Notes under the pieces: generated by a model
The model's input: only the letters and a program-made list of their open reading frames with translations
Told to the model about the DNA's origin: nothing
The model's database searches: none
Position numbers and translations under genes: made by a program
In this document: positions 25,521-33,704 of the stretch, piece after piece
Layout: every line of letters begins with the position of its first letter
Position numbering within the stretch: position 1 is the first letter of the stretch
Assembly (NCBI RefSeq): GCF_947331435.1
Contig: NZ_CAMZOF010000002.1
Location: 434,001-498,000 of the forward strand
Length of the DNA: 64,000 bases
Direction of reading: 5' to 3'
DNA from: Pelagibius sp. Alg239-R121
GTDB taxonomy: Bacteria; Pseudomonadota; Alphaproteobacteria; Kiloniellales; Kiloniellaceae

Positions 25521-26555
25521 TCAGAGCGAATGGCTGCGCTCCTTCGCTAAGTCCACAACCTCCGCCTGCTCTTGACTACCGGCCTGGTGCGATCCGAAAG
25601 ACCGCTCGAAGAAGTTCAGCCAATTGCCGCCCATGATCCCATCGGCTTCTGCCTGATTGAAGCCGACTGCGCGCAAGCCTGCGGCGATGTTGGCAAAGTC
25701 GCGATTGTCCCGAAACCATTCGGGTTGGGCAGGAAATCCAGCTTGATTGGCGGATCCCTCACCGTAATCCATTTCCCGGGTCCAGGTGCCATTGCGCATC
25801 CACTGCACGACGCTGTCGGGCTGGTCCTGACAAAGATCGCTGCCAAGTCCGATTTGCCCACTGCCCATCAGTTCTGCAGTGCGAGCCGCCATTTCGCAGA
25901 AGGATTCAAGCGTGCAGTCCGACTTTTCCTTCAAGTGATGCGGATACATCGAGAAGCCCAGCATGCCGCCTGAAGCGGCCAAGGCCTTCAGCAGATCATC
26001 CGATTTATTGCGCAGGGCGGCATGCCAGAAGGCAGGATTGGCGTGCGTGATGGCGATCGGCCGCTCAGAAATCTCGATGGCTTCGAGACTGGAACGCTGT
26101 GCCGAATGGCTCATGTCGACGACCAAGCCGACCCGGTTCATTTCCTTGATCACCTGCCGGCCCATTCGGGTTATGCCGGGATCTTCGGCCTCATAACAGC
26201 CGGTCGCCAGGAGAGACTGGTTGTTGTAGGAGAGCTGCATGAACCGCGCGCCCAGGCGGTGGCAAACTTCGACAAGTCCGATATCATCTTCGATCGGTGA
26301 ACAATTCTGAAAACCATAAAAGATCGCAGTGCGGCCTTCGCTCTCTGCCCGGCGCACATCATCCGCGGTGAAGCCTTGGAAGATCAGGTCGCTGAAGCGC
26401 TCGAAACGCCGGTTCCAGGCCGAGATCTGCTCGACAGTCTCCCGGAAGTCCTCGTGATAACAGATGGTGACGTGTACCGCCGACACGCCGCCTTCATTCA
26501 TCTGCCGGAAAATCTTTTCCGACCAATTGCTGTATTGCAGAGCGTCGATGATCAC
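25521..26555 (-). CDS. M19 (renal dipeptidase-like) family protein with altered metal site
   Basis: The 344-residue protein has the TIM-barrel layout of M19 dipeptidases: FYGFQNCSPIEDDIGLVEVCHRLGARFMQLSYNNQ, GLVVDMSHSAQRSSLEAIEISERPIAITHANP and GLGSDLCQ. However, the N-terminal His-x-Asp metal pair is replaced (MIIDALQYSNW) and the bridging Glu position reads Phe-Gln-Asn. This matches the subfamily found in glycine-betaine catabolic clusters of pseudomonads as I recall it. It is therefore probably not a classical dipeptidase. It lies 66 bases after the aldehyde dehydrogenase gene in the same operon. Function is unproven. Confidence 0.8.
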   Translation of the reverse strand: MIIDALQYSNWSEKIFRQMNEGGVSAVHVTICYHEDFRETVEQISAWNRRFERFSDLIFQGFTADDVRRAESEGRTAIFYGFQNCSPIEDDIGLVEVCHRLGARFMQLSYNNQSLLATGCYEAEDPGITRMGRQVIKEMNRVGLVVDMSHSAQRSSLEAIEISERPIAITHANPAFWHAALRNKSDDLLKALAASGGMLGFSMYPHHLKEKSDCTLESFCEMAARTAELMGSGQIGLGSDLCQDQPDSVVQWMRNGTWTREMDYGEGSANQAGFPAQPEWFRDNRDFANIAAGLRAVGFNQAEADGIMGGNWLNFFERSFGSHQAGSQEQAEVVDLAKERSHSL

Positions 26556-26621
26556 GGAACTTTCCCCTATTTCTTAGCCAGACCGCCTTAGTCAGTCACA
26601 ATTTCAACAGTTCAATCCGCT

Positions 26622-28073
26622 TTAGTCCGGCTCCCCTGCCCTGATATAAGCCGTTTTGACCTGCGTATAGAACTCGGCTGCGTAACGGCCCTGTTCGCGC
26701 GGACCGAAGCTCGAATTCTTACGGCCCCCAAAGGGCACATGATAGTCGGTTCCGGCGGTCGGCAGATTTATCATAACGCAGCCGGTCTCAACATTGCGCC
26801 GAAAATGCGTTGCGCGTGCGAGAGAACGGGTCGCGATGCCGGCTGTAAGGCCATACTCGGTGTCATTTGCGATCGCCAAGCCTTCCTCGTAGCTGCCGAT
26901 CGACTGCACACAGGCGATCGGGCCAAACATCTCTTCCTGGTTGACCCGCATGGCATTGGTCGAGCCCGTCAGCAGAGCCGGCGCCATGTAGTAGCCCTCG
27001 GTCGCACGCTCCAGACGCTCGCCGCCAAAGGCCAGGCTGCAGCCCTCCTGCCCTGCCAGTTCCAGGTAGTTCAGATTAGATTGAAGTTGGCCCTCGCTGA
27101 CGATGGGGCCGAGCTGTGTGCCCTCTTCCAGTGCATGGCCGATCTTGAGCTGGGCAAGTTTCGCCACTGTCTTCTCGACGAAGGCGTCGTGAACCTTCTC
27201 GTGGACCAGGAGACGCGAGGACGCGGTGCACTTCTGGCCCGACCCGAAGTAAGCGCCGTTGACTGCGCAATCGACGGCCTGATCCAGATCGGCATCGTCC
27301 ATCACCAAAAAGGCGTTCTTGGAACCCAGTTCCAGCTGGAATTTGGTCAGATTACCGGCGGCCGCAGCCGCAACCTGGCGGCCAACCTCGTAGGAGCCGG
27401 TGAAAGTCACGGCGTCGACCTTGCGGCTTTCGATCAGTGCCTGGCCGATCGCGCCACCGGAACCCATGATCAGACTGAAGAGGCCCTCGGGTAAATCCTG
27501 ACGGGAAATGATCTCCGCCAGTGCCCAGGCACTTGCAGGGGTCAGGTTCGCCGGCTTCCAGAGCACGGCATTGCCGTAGGCGAGGGCCGGGGCGATTTTC
27601 CAGCTCGCCGTCGCGGTCGGAAAGTTCCAAGGCGAAATGACGGCCACCACACCCATGGCCTCGCGGCGCACATCGACCTCGATCCCGTCGCGCACGGAAT
27701 CCGCTGTATCACCCTGCTGGCGCAGCGCTTCTGCGGCGTAGTAGGTAAAGAACTGGCCGGCACGGTAGACTTCACCAACACCCTCTGCGCGGGGCTTGCC
27801 TTCTTCGCGAGCTAACAGTTCACCCAGTTCTCCGCTACGGGCGATCATCTCGGCCCCGATCGACATCAGGACGTTGTAGCGCTTTTCCAAACCGCTGCGG
27901 CCCCAGATGGCCTGCGCACGCTTTGCGGCTTCCAGCGCATCCTCCAGATCACCGGGCGTCGCTTGGGCGTACAGACCTATCGTGTCGGTAAGATCAGAGG
28001 GATTGACATTGGGAACGCTCTGCGGAGTTTCGCGCCATTGGCCAGCGATGTAATTCCCGAATTGGTCAGCCAT
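26622..28073 (-). CDS. NAD(P)-dependent aldehyde dehydrogenase, alpha-ketoglutarate semialdehyde type
   Basis: The 483-residue enzyme carries all aldehyde dehydrogenase hallmarks: cofactor site AVISPWNFPTATASWKIAPAL, FTGSYEVGRQVAAAAAG, the catalytic Glu in FQLELGSKNAFLV and the catalytic Cys in YFGSGQKCTASSRL. The C-terminal GPREQGRYAAEFYTQVKTAYI and general length are close to type I alpha-ketoglutarate semialdehyde dehydrogenases, which end hydroxyproline and pentose/uronate routes. It is the first gene of the operon that continues through the M19-like, 565-residue, DUF3726 and Ldh_2 genes, and it faces a LysR gene. Substrate class is a guess. Confidence 0.85.
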   Translation of the reverse strand: MADQFGNYIAGQWRETPQSVPNVNPSDLTDTIGLYAQATPGDLEDALEAAKRAQAIWGRSGLEKRYNVLMSIGAEMIARSGELGELLAREEGKPRAEGVGEVYRAGQFFTYYAAEALRQQGDTADSVRDGIEVDVRREAMGVVAVISPWNFPTATASWKIAPALAYGNAVLWKPANLTPASAWALAEIISRQDLPEGLFSLIMGSGGAIGQALIESRKVDAVTFTGSYEVGRQVAAAAAGNLTKFQLELGSKNAFLVMDDADLDQAVDCAVNGAYFGSGQKCTASSRLLVHEKVHDAFVEKTVAKLAQLKIGHALEEGTQLGPIVSEGQLQSNLNYLELAGQEGCSLAFGGERLERATEGYYMAPALLTGSTNAMRVNQEEMFGPIACVQSIGSYEEGLAIANDTEYGLTAGIATRSLARATHFRRNVETGCVMINLPTAGTDYHVPFGGRKNSSFGPREQGRYAAEFYTQVKTAYIRAGEPD

Positions 28074-28163
28074 TTTCTTACGTTTCCTCTAGGATAAACC
28101 ACGCCCAAAAATCAGGGTCCGCACCTCATAGCCGGTGCAGGGTTCAAGCTGCCCGAAGAAATC

Positions 28164-28182
28164 ATTTCAATCAAATCGAAAT
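28164..28182. promoter_or_regulatory. LysR-type dyad upstream of the aldehyde dehydrogenase operon
   Basis: ATTTCAAT-CAA-ATCGAAAT is an 8-3-8 inverted repeat with a single mismatch, midway in the 158-base divergent region between the aldehyde dehydrogenase and the LysR gene at 28232. Such a dyad is the usual recognition site of LysR-type regulators. Confidence 0.6.
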
Positions 28183-28200
28183 TTTTGTTATTAATTTCAG

Positions 28201-28214
28201 ATAATTTGAATTAT
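28201..28214. promoter_or_regulatory. Perfect palindrome next to the LysR start
   Basis: ATAATT-TG-AATTAT is a perfect 14-base palindrome ending 17 bases before the LysR ATG. Together with the dyad at 28164-28182 it forms the recognition/activation site pair often seen in LysR-controlled divergent promoters; it may also include the -10 region. Confidence 0.45.
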
Positions 28215-28231
28215 GCGCGAACGGAAGTATC

Positions 28232-29152
28232 ATGGCTATCAAACTCGAGGCCTTGAGAGTCTTTGTGCAGGTTGCCGAACTTGGCAACATCAGCGACGCC
28301 GCAGACAAACTGGGCCGCACGCCCTCGGCTATTTCCATGGCCCTGAAACAGCTGGAAGAAAACCTCGAAGGGGCGCTGTTCGAGAGCGACCGTAAGACCA
28401 AACTGACTGCCCTCGGGCAATACACGCTCGATCTGTCGCGCGGCGAGGTGCGTAATTTCGACCGGGCCGTCGCAGCCATGCGGGCCTATGCCCGCAACGA
28501 GATCGGACGTCTGGATATTGCCTGTGTCCCATCGGTCGCATCGCAGCTCTTACCCGACATCATCGGCCGTTTCATTAAACAGCGGCCGGGGATCGAACTC
28601 GATCTGCGCGACAGCGACACCGCAGCGGTGGAGACCGCGGTCGAACGCAGCCGGATCGATCTCGGTATCGCCGGACAGCCGCGTGGAAAAGGGCCGGTGG
28701 ATTTCGAACCCCTGTTCCGGGACCGATTTGTGCTGGTCTGCGCGCCGGAAAGCGCATTGGCCCAGCGGGCAACCGCCGTCGACTGGCAGGATCTTCGTGA
28801 ATACGTCCTGATCGACAATGGCGCCGCGGGAGTCATATCCTCAGTGGGTTATAAAAATCTGGCGCAGCACACCGGACTCATGGTCCGCAACGTCACTTCG
28901 CTGTTGGGACTGGTGCGCAGCAACATCGGCGTCACCCTCCTGCCGCGCCTCTCGGTCCCGCGCAACACGCCCGGCGTCGCGACTCTGGATATCAACGACG
29001 CAACCGCCTTCCGCGAAGTCGGCCTGCTCTCGCGCCGCGGCTCTTCGTTATCGCCCGCCGCTGCGGCTTTTATCTCGCTGTTGCGCGAAGAACTGACAAC
29101 GCGTTTTGCCGACGGGACCGACCTGCAACCGATCCAATTGCAAGATCAGTGA
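28232..29152 (+). CDS. LysR-family regulator of the aldehyde dehydrogenase operon
   Basis: The 306-residue protein has the N-terminal helix-turn-helix (LEALRVFVQVAELGNISDAADKLGRTPSAISMALKQLEENLEGALFES) and an effector domain (GRLDIACVPSVASQLLPDIIGRFIKQRPGIELDL). It is divergent from the aldehyde dehydrogenase gene, with two dyads between them, and probably controls that operon. Its stop codon region overlaps the end of the convergent Mo-oxidoreductase gene by 7 bases. Confidence 0.88.
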   Translation: MAIKLEALRVFVQVAELGNISDAADKLGRTPSAISMALKQLEENLEGALFESDRKTKLTALGQYTLDLSRGEVRNFDRAVAAMRAYARNEIGRLDIACVPSVASQLLPDIIGRFIKQRPGIELDLRDSDTAAVETAVERSRIDLGIAGQPRGKGPVDFEPLFRDRFVLVCAPESALAQRATAVDWQDLREYVLIDNGAAGVISSVGYKNLAQHTGLMVRNVTSLLGLVRSNIGVTLLPRLSVPRNTPGVATLDINDATAFREVGLLSRRGSSLSPAAAAFISLLREELTTRFADGTDLQPIQLQDQ

Positions 29153-31197
29153 CCGATCCTCTCGGCTTCGACATAGGTGTCGTTGTAACAGGCGCCTTCC
29201 ATGATGTCGGTTTTCAGATCCGCAGAAATCAACGCGTTCACCGTCTGACCGGTTTCACTGGTGCTGAGCCAGGTGCCCTTCGGCGAATAAAGCACACCTG
29301 GCTGAACATCTTCACTGATCTCGGCGATCAGGACGACTGTCCCCAGGTCGTTCAACAGCTTGACCCTGTCGCCTTGCTTGATACCGCGCGCTGCCGCATC
29401 GACCGGATGAATCTCAAGACGCTCCGGACCCTGTGATTCAGCATGCCCGCCGAAGGTCGCGTTGGTGCGCTTTGAGGAAGATGGCGTAATCAAGACCAGA
29501 GGATAGCTTCCTGGCACTGCCTCGTACCTGGGGATGCCGTATCCGAAACGCGTTTCCAAATCCTGGGAAAAGAGTTCGATCCTGCCACTGAGCGTACCCG
29601 GCGTGACGGTCTTGCACATGATCAGCTCTTCACCGCCACTGGTCATGGCCAGCGCGCCATCCAAAGGCAGTTCGCTCGGTCGTTGGCCATTAAGGCGCGG
29701 ATCCTCGGGATCAAAGGCGTCGTCCATCAATTCCGCATCACTTGCCTTGAAGATCTGGTCGTCGAAGCCAAACCGCGCCGCCAGGCGCCTGAAAATTTCG
29801 CTGTTCGGCTGGGCCTCGCCAAGCGGGGGGATCACAGCTTCGGCGCGCTGCAGGTAAGCCTGACCATAGGCGGCGTAGATATCGTCGAATTCGAAATGCG
29901 TGGCGGCAGGCAGAATGATATCCGCGAAGCTCATGCTGTCGTTCATCTCGACATCGCAGCCGACAATGAAAAGCTCTTCCCGGCTAAGGGCCGCGCGCAA
30001 GCGGTTTTGATCCGGATGGGTGCAGACGGCATTATGGTTGTAGAGGAAAACGGCGCGGATCGGAGGATCGATATCGTCATCCAGGATGTGCCGGGGAATG
30101 TCTACGATGTTGAGCGTACGGGTGCCTTCCGGCGCCAGATCAGGGCGTTGCAGCTTCGCGGGCGTGGCCGGAAAAGCCAGACCCGGCTTGGCAAAGACAC
30201 CCGCACCCAACCTGCCGAAATTACCGGTGAGGGCCTGCAGCGATATCGCCGCCCGGATAGAGGACCCGCCACTATGGCCGCGCTCCGGTCCATTGCCGAC
30301 CGAAAGAGCCACCTTGTCCGCAGAGGTGTAGAGTTCGATGAAGCTCTCCACATCCGACGGGGCCAGGCCGCAAAGATCACAGGCTGCTGCAAGGCTGATT
30401 TTCCGGGCTTCGAGCATGTAAGTCTCGCAACCGTCGACCCATTGGTCGATGAAGCTCTGATCGAAACCGCCGCGCCGCTCCAGCTCCGCGGCGAGCGCCA
30501 GGAAAAACACGACATCGGTGCCGGGCCTGATCTGCAGGAAAAGATCAGCCTGCGCCGCAATCTTGGTCCGCTTGGGGTCGATCGCAATCAACTTGGCCCC
30601 GTTGCGGCGGGCCGCCTTGATCGCGCGCGCGAAGTGGAGATTGGAAACGGTGACGTTATTGCCGACCACCACAATCAGATCTGCATGTTTCGCCTGTTCA
30701 GGCGGCATGCCCGGCGCTGAGCCAAAGATAGAAGTATAAGCCGCACCGCGAACCGCACCGCAAAGGGGGCCCCGGTCGACGAAGCTGGCACCCAGCTTAT
30801 GAAAAAAGCGCCGGTCCATGGAGCCGCCGGCGATCTGACCATGCGGGCCGGCGTAATTGAAGGGTACGACCGATTGAGCACCGTGAGTCTCGATCACCGA
30901 CGTGACCTTTTCGTGGATCACATCGAGCGCCTTTTCCCAGGAAATCGGGCTGTATTCGCCACTGCCACGCGGGCCACTGCGTTGCAACGGAACCGTCAGC
31001 CTGCGGTCACCGTGGACGAAGTCCGGGTAGTAGCTGGAGACCTTTTTACAGATGACACCGGCTGTATAAGGGTTGGCACGGGATCCCCTGACCTTCAGAA
31101 CACTGCGACCGTCGGTCTCGACCGACAGGCTGCAGGTATCCGGGCAATCCAACGGGCAAATCGTCGGCTTGGTCGTCACTGTCTCTTGGCTACTCAT
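29146..31197 (-). CDS. Mo-bis-MGD oxidoreductase of the DMSO reductase superfamily, single subunit
   Basis: Start at the ATG at 31197 preceded by GGAAAG gives 683 residues. The protein begins with a cluster motif C-x3-C-x3-C (PTICPLDCPDTCSLSV) completed by GVICKKVSSYYPD. The likely Mo-ligand Cys lies in VDRGPLCGAVRGAAYTSIFG, the position of the catalytic Cys in formate dehydrogenase-like enzymes. The C-terminus has the molydopterin dinucleotide-binding domain (LITPSSSKRTNATFGGHAE; IHPVDAAARGIKQGDRVKLLNDLG). No Tat signal is seen and no electron-transfer subunit is adjacent, so it is probably cytoplasmic with an unlinked partner. It lies 109 bases after the dimethylformamidase-like gene. Substrate unknown. 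Confidence 0.85.
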   Translation of the reverse strand: MSSQETVTTKPTICPLDCPDTCSLSVETDGRSVLKVRGSRANPYTAGVICKKVSSYYPDFVHGDRRLTVPLQRSGPRGSGEYSPISWEKALDVIHEKVTSVIETHGAQSVVPFNYAGPHGQIAGGSMDRRFFHKLGASFVDRGPLCGAVRGAAYTSIFGSAPGMPPEQAKHADLIVVVGNNVTVSNLHFARAIKAARRNGAKLIAIDPKRTKIAAQADLFLQIRPGTDVVFFLALAAELERRGGFDQSFIDQWVDGCETYMLEARKISLAAACDLCGLAPSDVESFIELYTSADKVALSVGNGPERGHSGGSSIRAAISLQALTGNFGRLGAGVFAKPGLAFPATPAKLQRPDLAPEGTRTLNIVDIPRHILDDDIDPPIRAVFLYNHNAVCTHPDQNRLRAALSREELFIVGCDVEMNDSMSFADIILPAATHFEFDDIYAAYGQAYLQRAEAVIPPLGEAQPNSEIFRRLAARFGFDDQIFKASDAELMDDAFDPEDPRLNGQRPSELPLDGALAMTSGGEELIMCKTVTPGTLSGRIELFSQDLETRFGYGIPRYEAVPGSYPLVLITPSSSKRTNATFGGHAESQGPERLEIHPVDAAARGIKQGDRVKLLNDLGTVVLIAEISEDVQPGVLYSPKGTWLSTSETGQTVNALISADLKTDIMEGACYNDTYVEAERIGH

Positions 31198-31306
31198 GGC
31201 GTATCCATTCTTTCCGGTATTCCAGAGGACACTACAGCCGCCAAGTGGCCTCAACCAAGAGCCATTTCTACTGAAAGGGAGGGGCCAATTTGCTTTGCTT
31301 TTGTGG

Positions 31307-33523
31307 TCAGGCTTTTTTCAGGAAGTGTCGTAAAACGTTCTCCAGCAACTTGGAAATATTGTTGTCGAAATCGTTGTGGGGCAGGCTGCCGCAAAAGGTG
31401 ATGGATCCGGTCGAGAAAACCGCGCCACCGTTGAGTCCTTCGAAGTAGGTCATATCGGCACGCAGCAGATGTTCGACCGGCTCGCCGGGCCAGTTGGTAA
31501 TGTGAGTCAGCTGTTCTTCAGGTACCAGAACAAAGGCGGCGCTGTGGCCTTCCGAGCTGGCCAGAACTTCGATGTTCTCCGGAGATCCAAGGCGGACATC
31601 CGCCCGATCAAGTTCAAAGCCAGCCGCACCGCCACCGGACAGGCCGAAATCGCCAAGGATGTCATCGTCGATCCCCGCAAAGACCCAATCGGCGCTGGGC
31701 GGTTCGTTTTTTCTGTTGCGCCTGTAGTAAGACCCCTCGAACTGGCCCTGTGCGGAAAACCCGACACCTGCCAGCTTTTGAGGCGGGCGGCCGCTACGTC
31801 GCCAGAGCCCGCCGTAGGCGCCGTCGAAGGCGTTAAAATACTCCCCCGGTTCAGCGGCCCAGGCGCGGATACCCCCTTCCGCGCGGCGGATCTCGATCGC
31901 GCCCGGCTCACTTTCATGCAGCGCGACACGCCAATAAAAACCATTGCCACCGAGGTACAGCAGCTTCCCGCCCTGATCGCGATAAGCGGTCAAAGCATCC
32001 AGGGTTTCGCTGGTGTGATACTCCGGATGGCTTCCAGTCGTGACAGCCGCATAACCAGCGATGGCCGCAACGCCTTCATCATGAAGTTCCTGGTCGGTTA
32101 CGATGTCGTAGTCGTAACCCTTTGCCTCCAGCCAGGCGATCAGGTGACTGTCGGCCTGAAAATGCCGCAGACCCGAGCTCTCGCCGTAGCCATAGGTGAC
32201 GTAACCGGGCCGAAGGTTCATCAGGGGGCGGCGATGGGAGGCATGACAAATCCCGCTGCCGTCCCTGTGATCGTTGTAGGTCGATAGGCCATATTTTGTG
32301 TGTTCGGCGGGATTCCAGGGATAGGCATTCCAAGTGGCAAAGCGTTCCTTCCAGCTTTCCGTGAAATCCGGGCGTGCGTGATTGCCATAGACCGAATAGG
32401 TAAAGGTTGAAACCAGGACACAGAGGTCCGCCTGCCGCCGGCCCTTCGGCGGGCACACGAAAAAGGGAATGGCGTCCTCATGGTCGCCGCAGGTCAGGCG
32501 CGCGGCGTAGACGCCGGGCTTCAGGCTTTCAGGGATCGTGAAGCTGAAATCCGTTTCCCAGCCAAAATCGTAAATGTCATCATCATGGAAGTGAATCGCC
32601 CCATACTCGGCTGGCGCGTGACGCCAACAGATTTCACGGGACGTCCAGTTCGAACCGGTCATGGCACGGGCAGGCAGGTTGACGAGTTCACCCTGGAGTG
32701 CCGACGGCCCGATATCTTCGATCCCGGTACTCGCGATGCGTAGAGAGAAATCCCATTGCGCCAGGATGTCTTCGCTTGGCAACACGCTCAAATCAGCAGA
32801 CTTGAGTTCTTCAAACGTCAGCGCGCGGCGATAAAGTGCAGGCCCCTCTATCTTGCCGTTGAAACAGGCGGTGATTCTATCGCCGCGGCCGCCTCCTCCC
32901 GACGCCGCAATTAGGATGTCACTGGCGGATTGCGCAGGCGTAAATCCTGAAACTTGCAGAGCACTTCGCTCCCCGGCGCGTGCAGATGCCTCCAGAGGCG
33001 AAACCCCAACCTCCAGAGTTTGCTTGCCGCTATCGAAGCACGCCCAGATGCGAACCCAAGCCCGGTTCTTGACCGCTTGGCCGTTAGATACCGTAACGCA
33101 GCGCCCTTCCAGATCGGTGATGCGGGCTGACGGCCGGCCGGCCTCATCAAGCAACAACACCAGTCCGCCCGAGCCATCAGGTGCGTTCCAAGATAAAATC
33201 GCCTGTTCACGACCTGCATCGGGCAGAGTCGGCCAGATGTTGGCACTGGCCGTAAAGCTGTCCAAGTGGACCACACTGTCCGGCACCTTCACCCGTGCAT
33301 AAGAGCCGGGATAAAAGGCCTGGCTGCGGGACGGATAGGCGCCCTCGAACTCAGCCGAGATCTCCACCTCTCTGATTCCGGGACCAGCGGGATTTGGATC
33401 TGCCGAGATAATCCGAACGAGGCGGGCAGAATAGGCTTTGGGACTTTGTGAAGAGACTTTGAATTCAATCTTGTCACCCGGCCTGCCGGAGAGGCGGTCG
33501 GTATAACCGATAAGGGGGATCAT
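31307..33523 (-). CDS. N,N-dimethylformamidase large (beta) subunit-like protein
   Basis: The 738-residue protein has the layout of the large subunit of N,N-dimethylformamidase: an N-terminal beta domain (IPLIGYTDRLSGRPGDKIEFKVSS), a LamG-like segment (residues about 85-270), a CGDHEDAIPFFVCPP linker and a C-terminal glutamine-amidotransferase-like core. The core includes AAVTTGSHPEYHTSETLDALTAYRDQGGKLLYLGGNGFYWRV and YGYGESSGLRHFQADSHLIAWLEAKGYDYDIVTDQEL. The known enzyme hydrolyses DMF to dimethylamine and formate and needs a small alpha subunit, which I do not find nearby. It probably hydrolyses another N-alkylated amide. It is the first gene of a two-gene unit with the Mo-oxidoreductase. 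Confidence 0.8.
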   Translation of the reverse strand: MIPLIGYTDRLSGRPGDKIEFKVSSQSPKAYSARLVRIISADPNPAGPGIREVEISAEFEGAYPSRSQAFYPGSYARVKVPDSVVHLDSFTASANIWPTLPDAGREQAILSWNAPDGSGGLVLLLDEAGRPSARITDLEGRCVTVSNGQAVKNRAWVRIWACFDSGKQTLEVGVSPLEASARAGERSALQVSGFTPAQSASDILIAASGGGGRGDRITACFNGKIEGPALYRRALTFEELKSADLSVLPSEDILAQWDFSLRIASTGIEDIGPSALQGELVNLPARAMTGSNWTSREICWRHAPAEYGAIHFHDDDIYDFGWETDFSFTIPESLKPGVYAARLTCGDHEDAIPFFVCPPKGRRQADLCVLVSTFTYSVYGNHARPDFTESWKERFATWNAYPWNPAEHTKYGLSTYNDHRDGSGICHASHRRPLMNLRPGYVTYGYGESSGLRHFQADSHLIAWLEAKGYDYDIVTDQELHDEGVAAIAGYAAVTTGSHPEYHTSETLDALTAYRDQGGKLLYLGGNGFYWRVALHESEPGAIEIRRAEGGIRAWAAEPGEYFNAFDGAYGGLWRRSGRPPQKLAGVGFSAQGQFEGSYYRRNRKNEPPSADWVFAGIDDDILGDFGLSGGGAAGFELDRADVRLGSPENIEVLASSEGHSAAFVLVPEEQLTHITNWPGEPVEHLLRADMTYFEGLNGGAVFSTGSITFCGSLPHNDFDNNISKLLENVLRHFLKKA

Positions 33524-33679
33524 ATGGTTTTCTCAATATGGGGAAACAACGGTGGCTTCGGTTTCTGGACGCACAGCATAAACGAGTTCGGCCAGTGCGG
33601 TCACCCACCCGGGAAGGACGCCATTTCCAACCCGTCGTTCGGAACGGAAGTCGGTCCTCTTTCCCACGCCCAGGCTGTC

Positions 33680-33696
33680 CCGGGTTAGGAACCCGG
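33680..33696 (-). terminator. GC-rich hairpin after the subtilase gene
   Basis: CCGGGTT-AGG-AACCCGG is a perfect 7-bp stem with a 3-base loop, starting 9 bases past the subtilase stop codon. No U tract follows on the minus strand, so it may stabilise the transcript end rather than terminate on its own. Confidence 0.4.
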
Positions 33697-33704
33697 CCCA
33701 GGCA

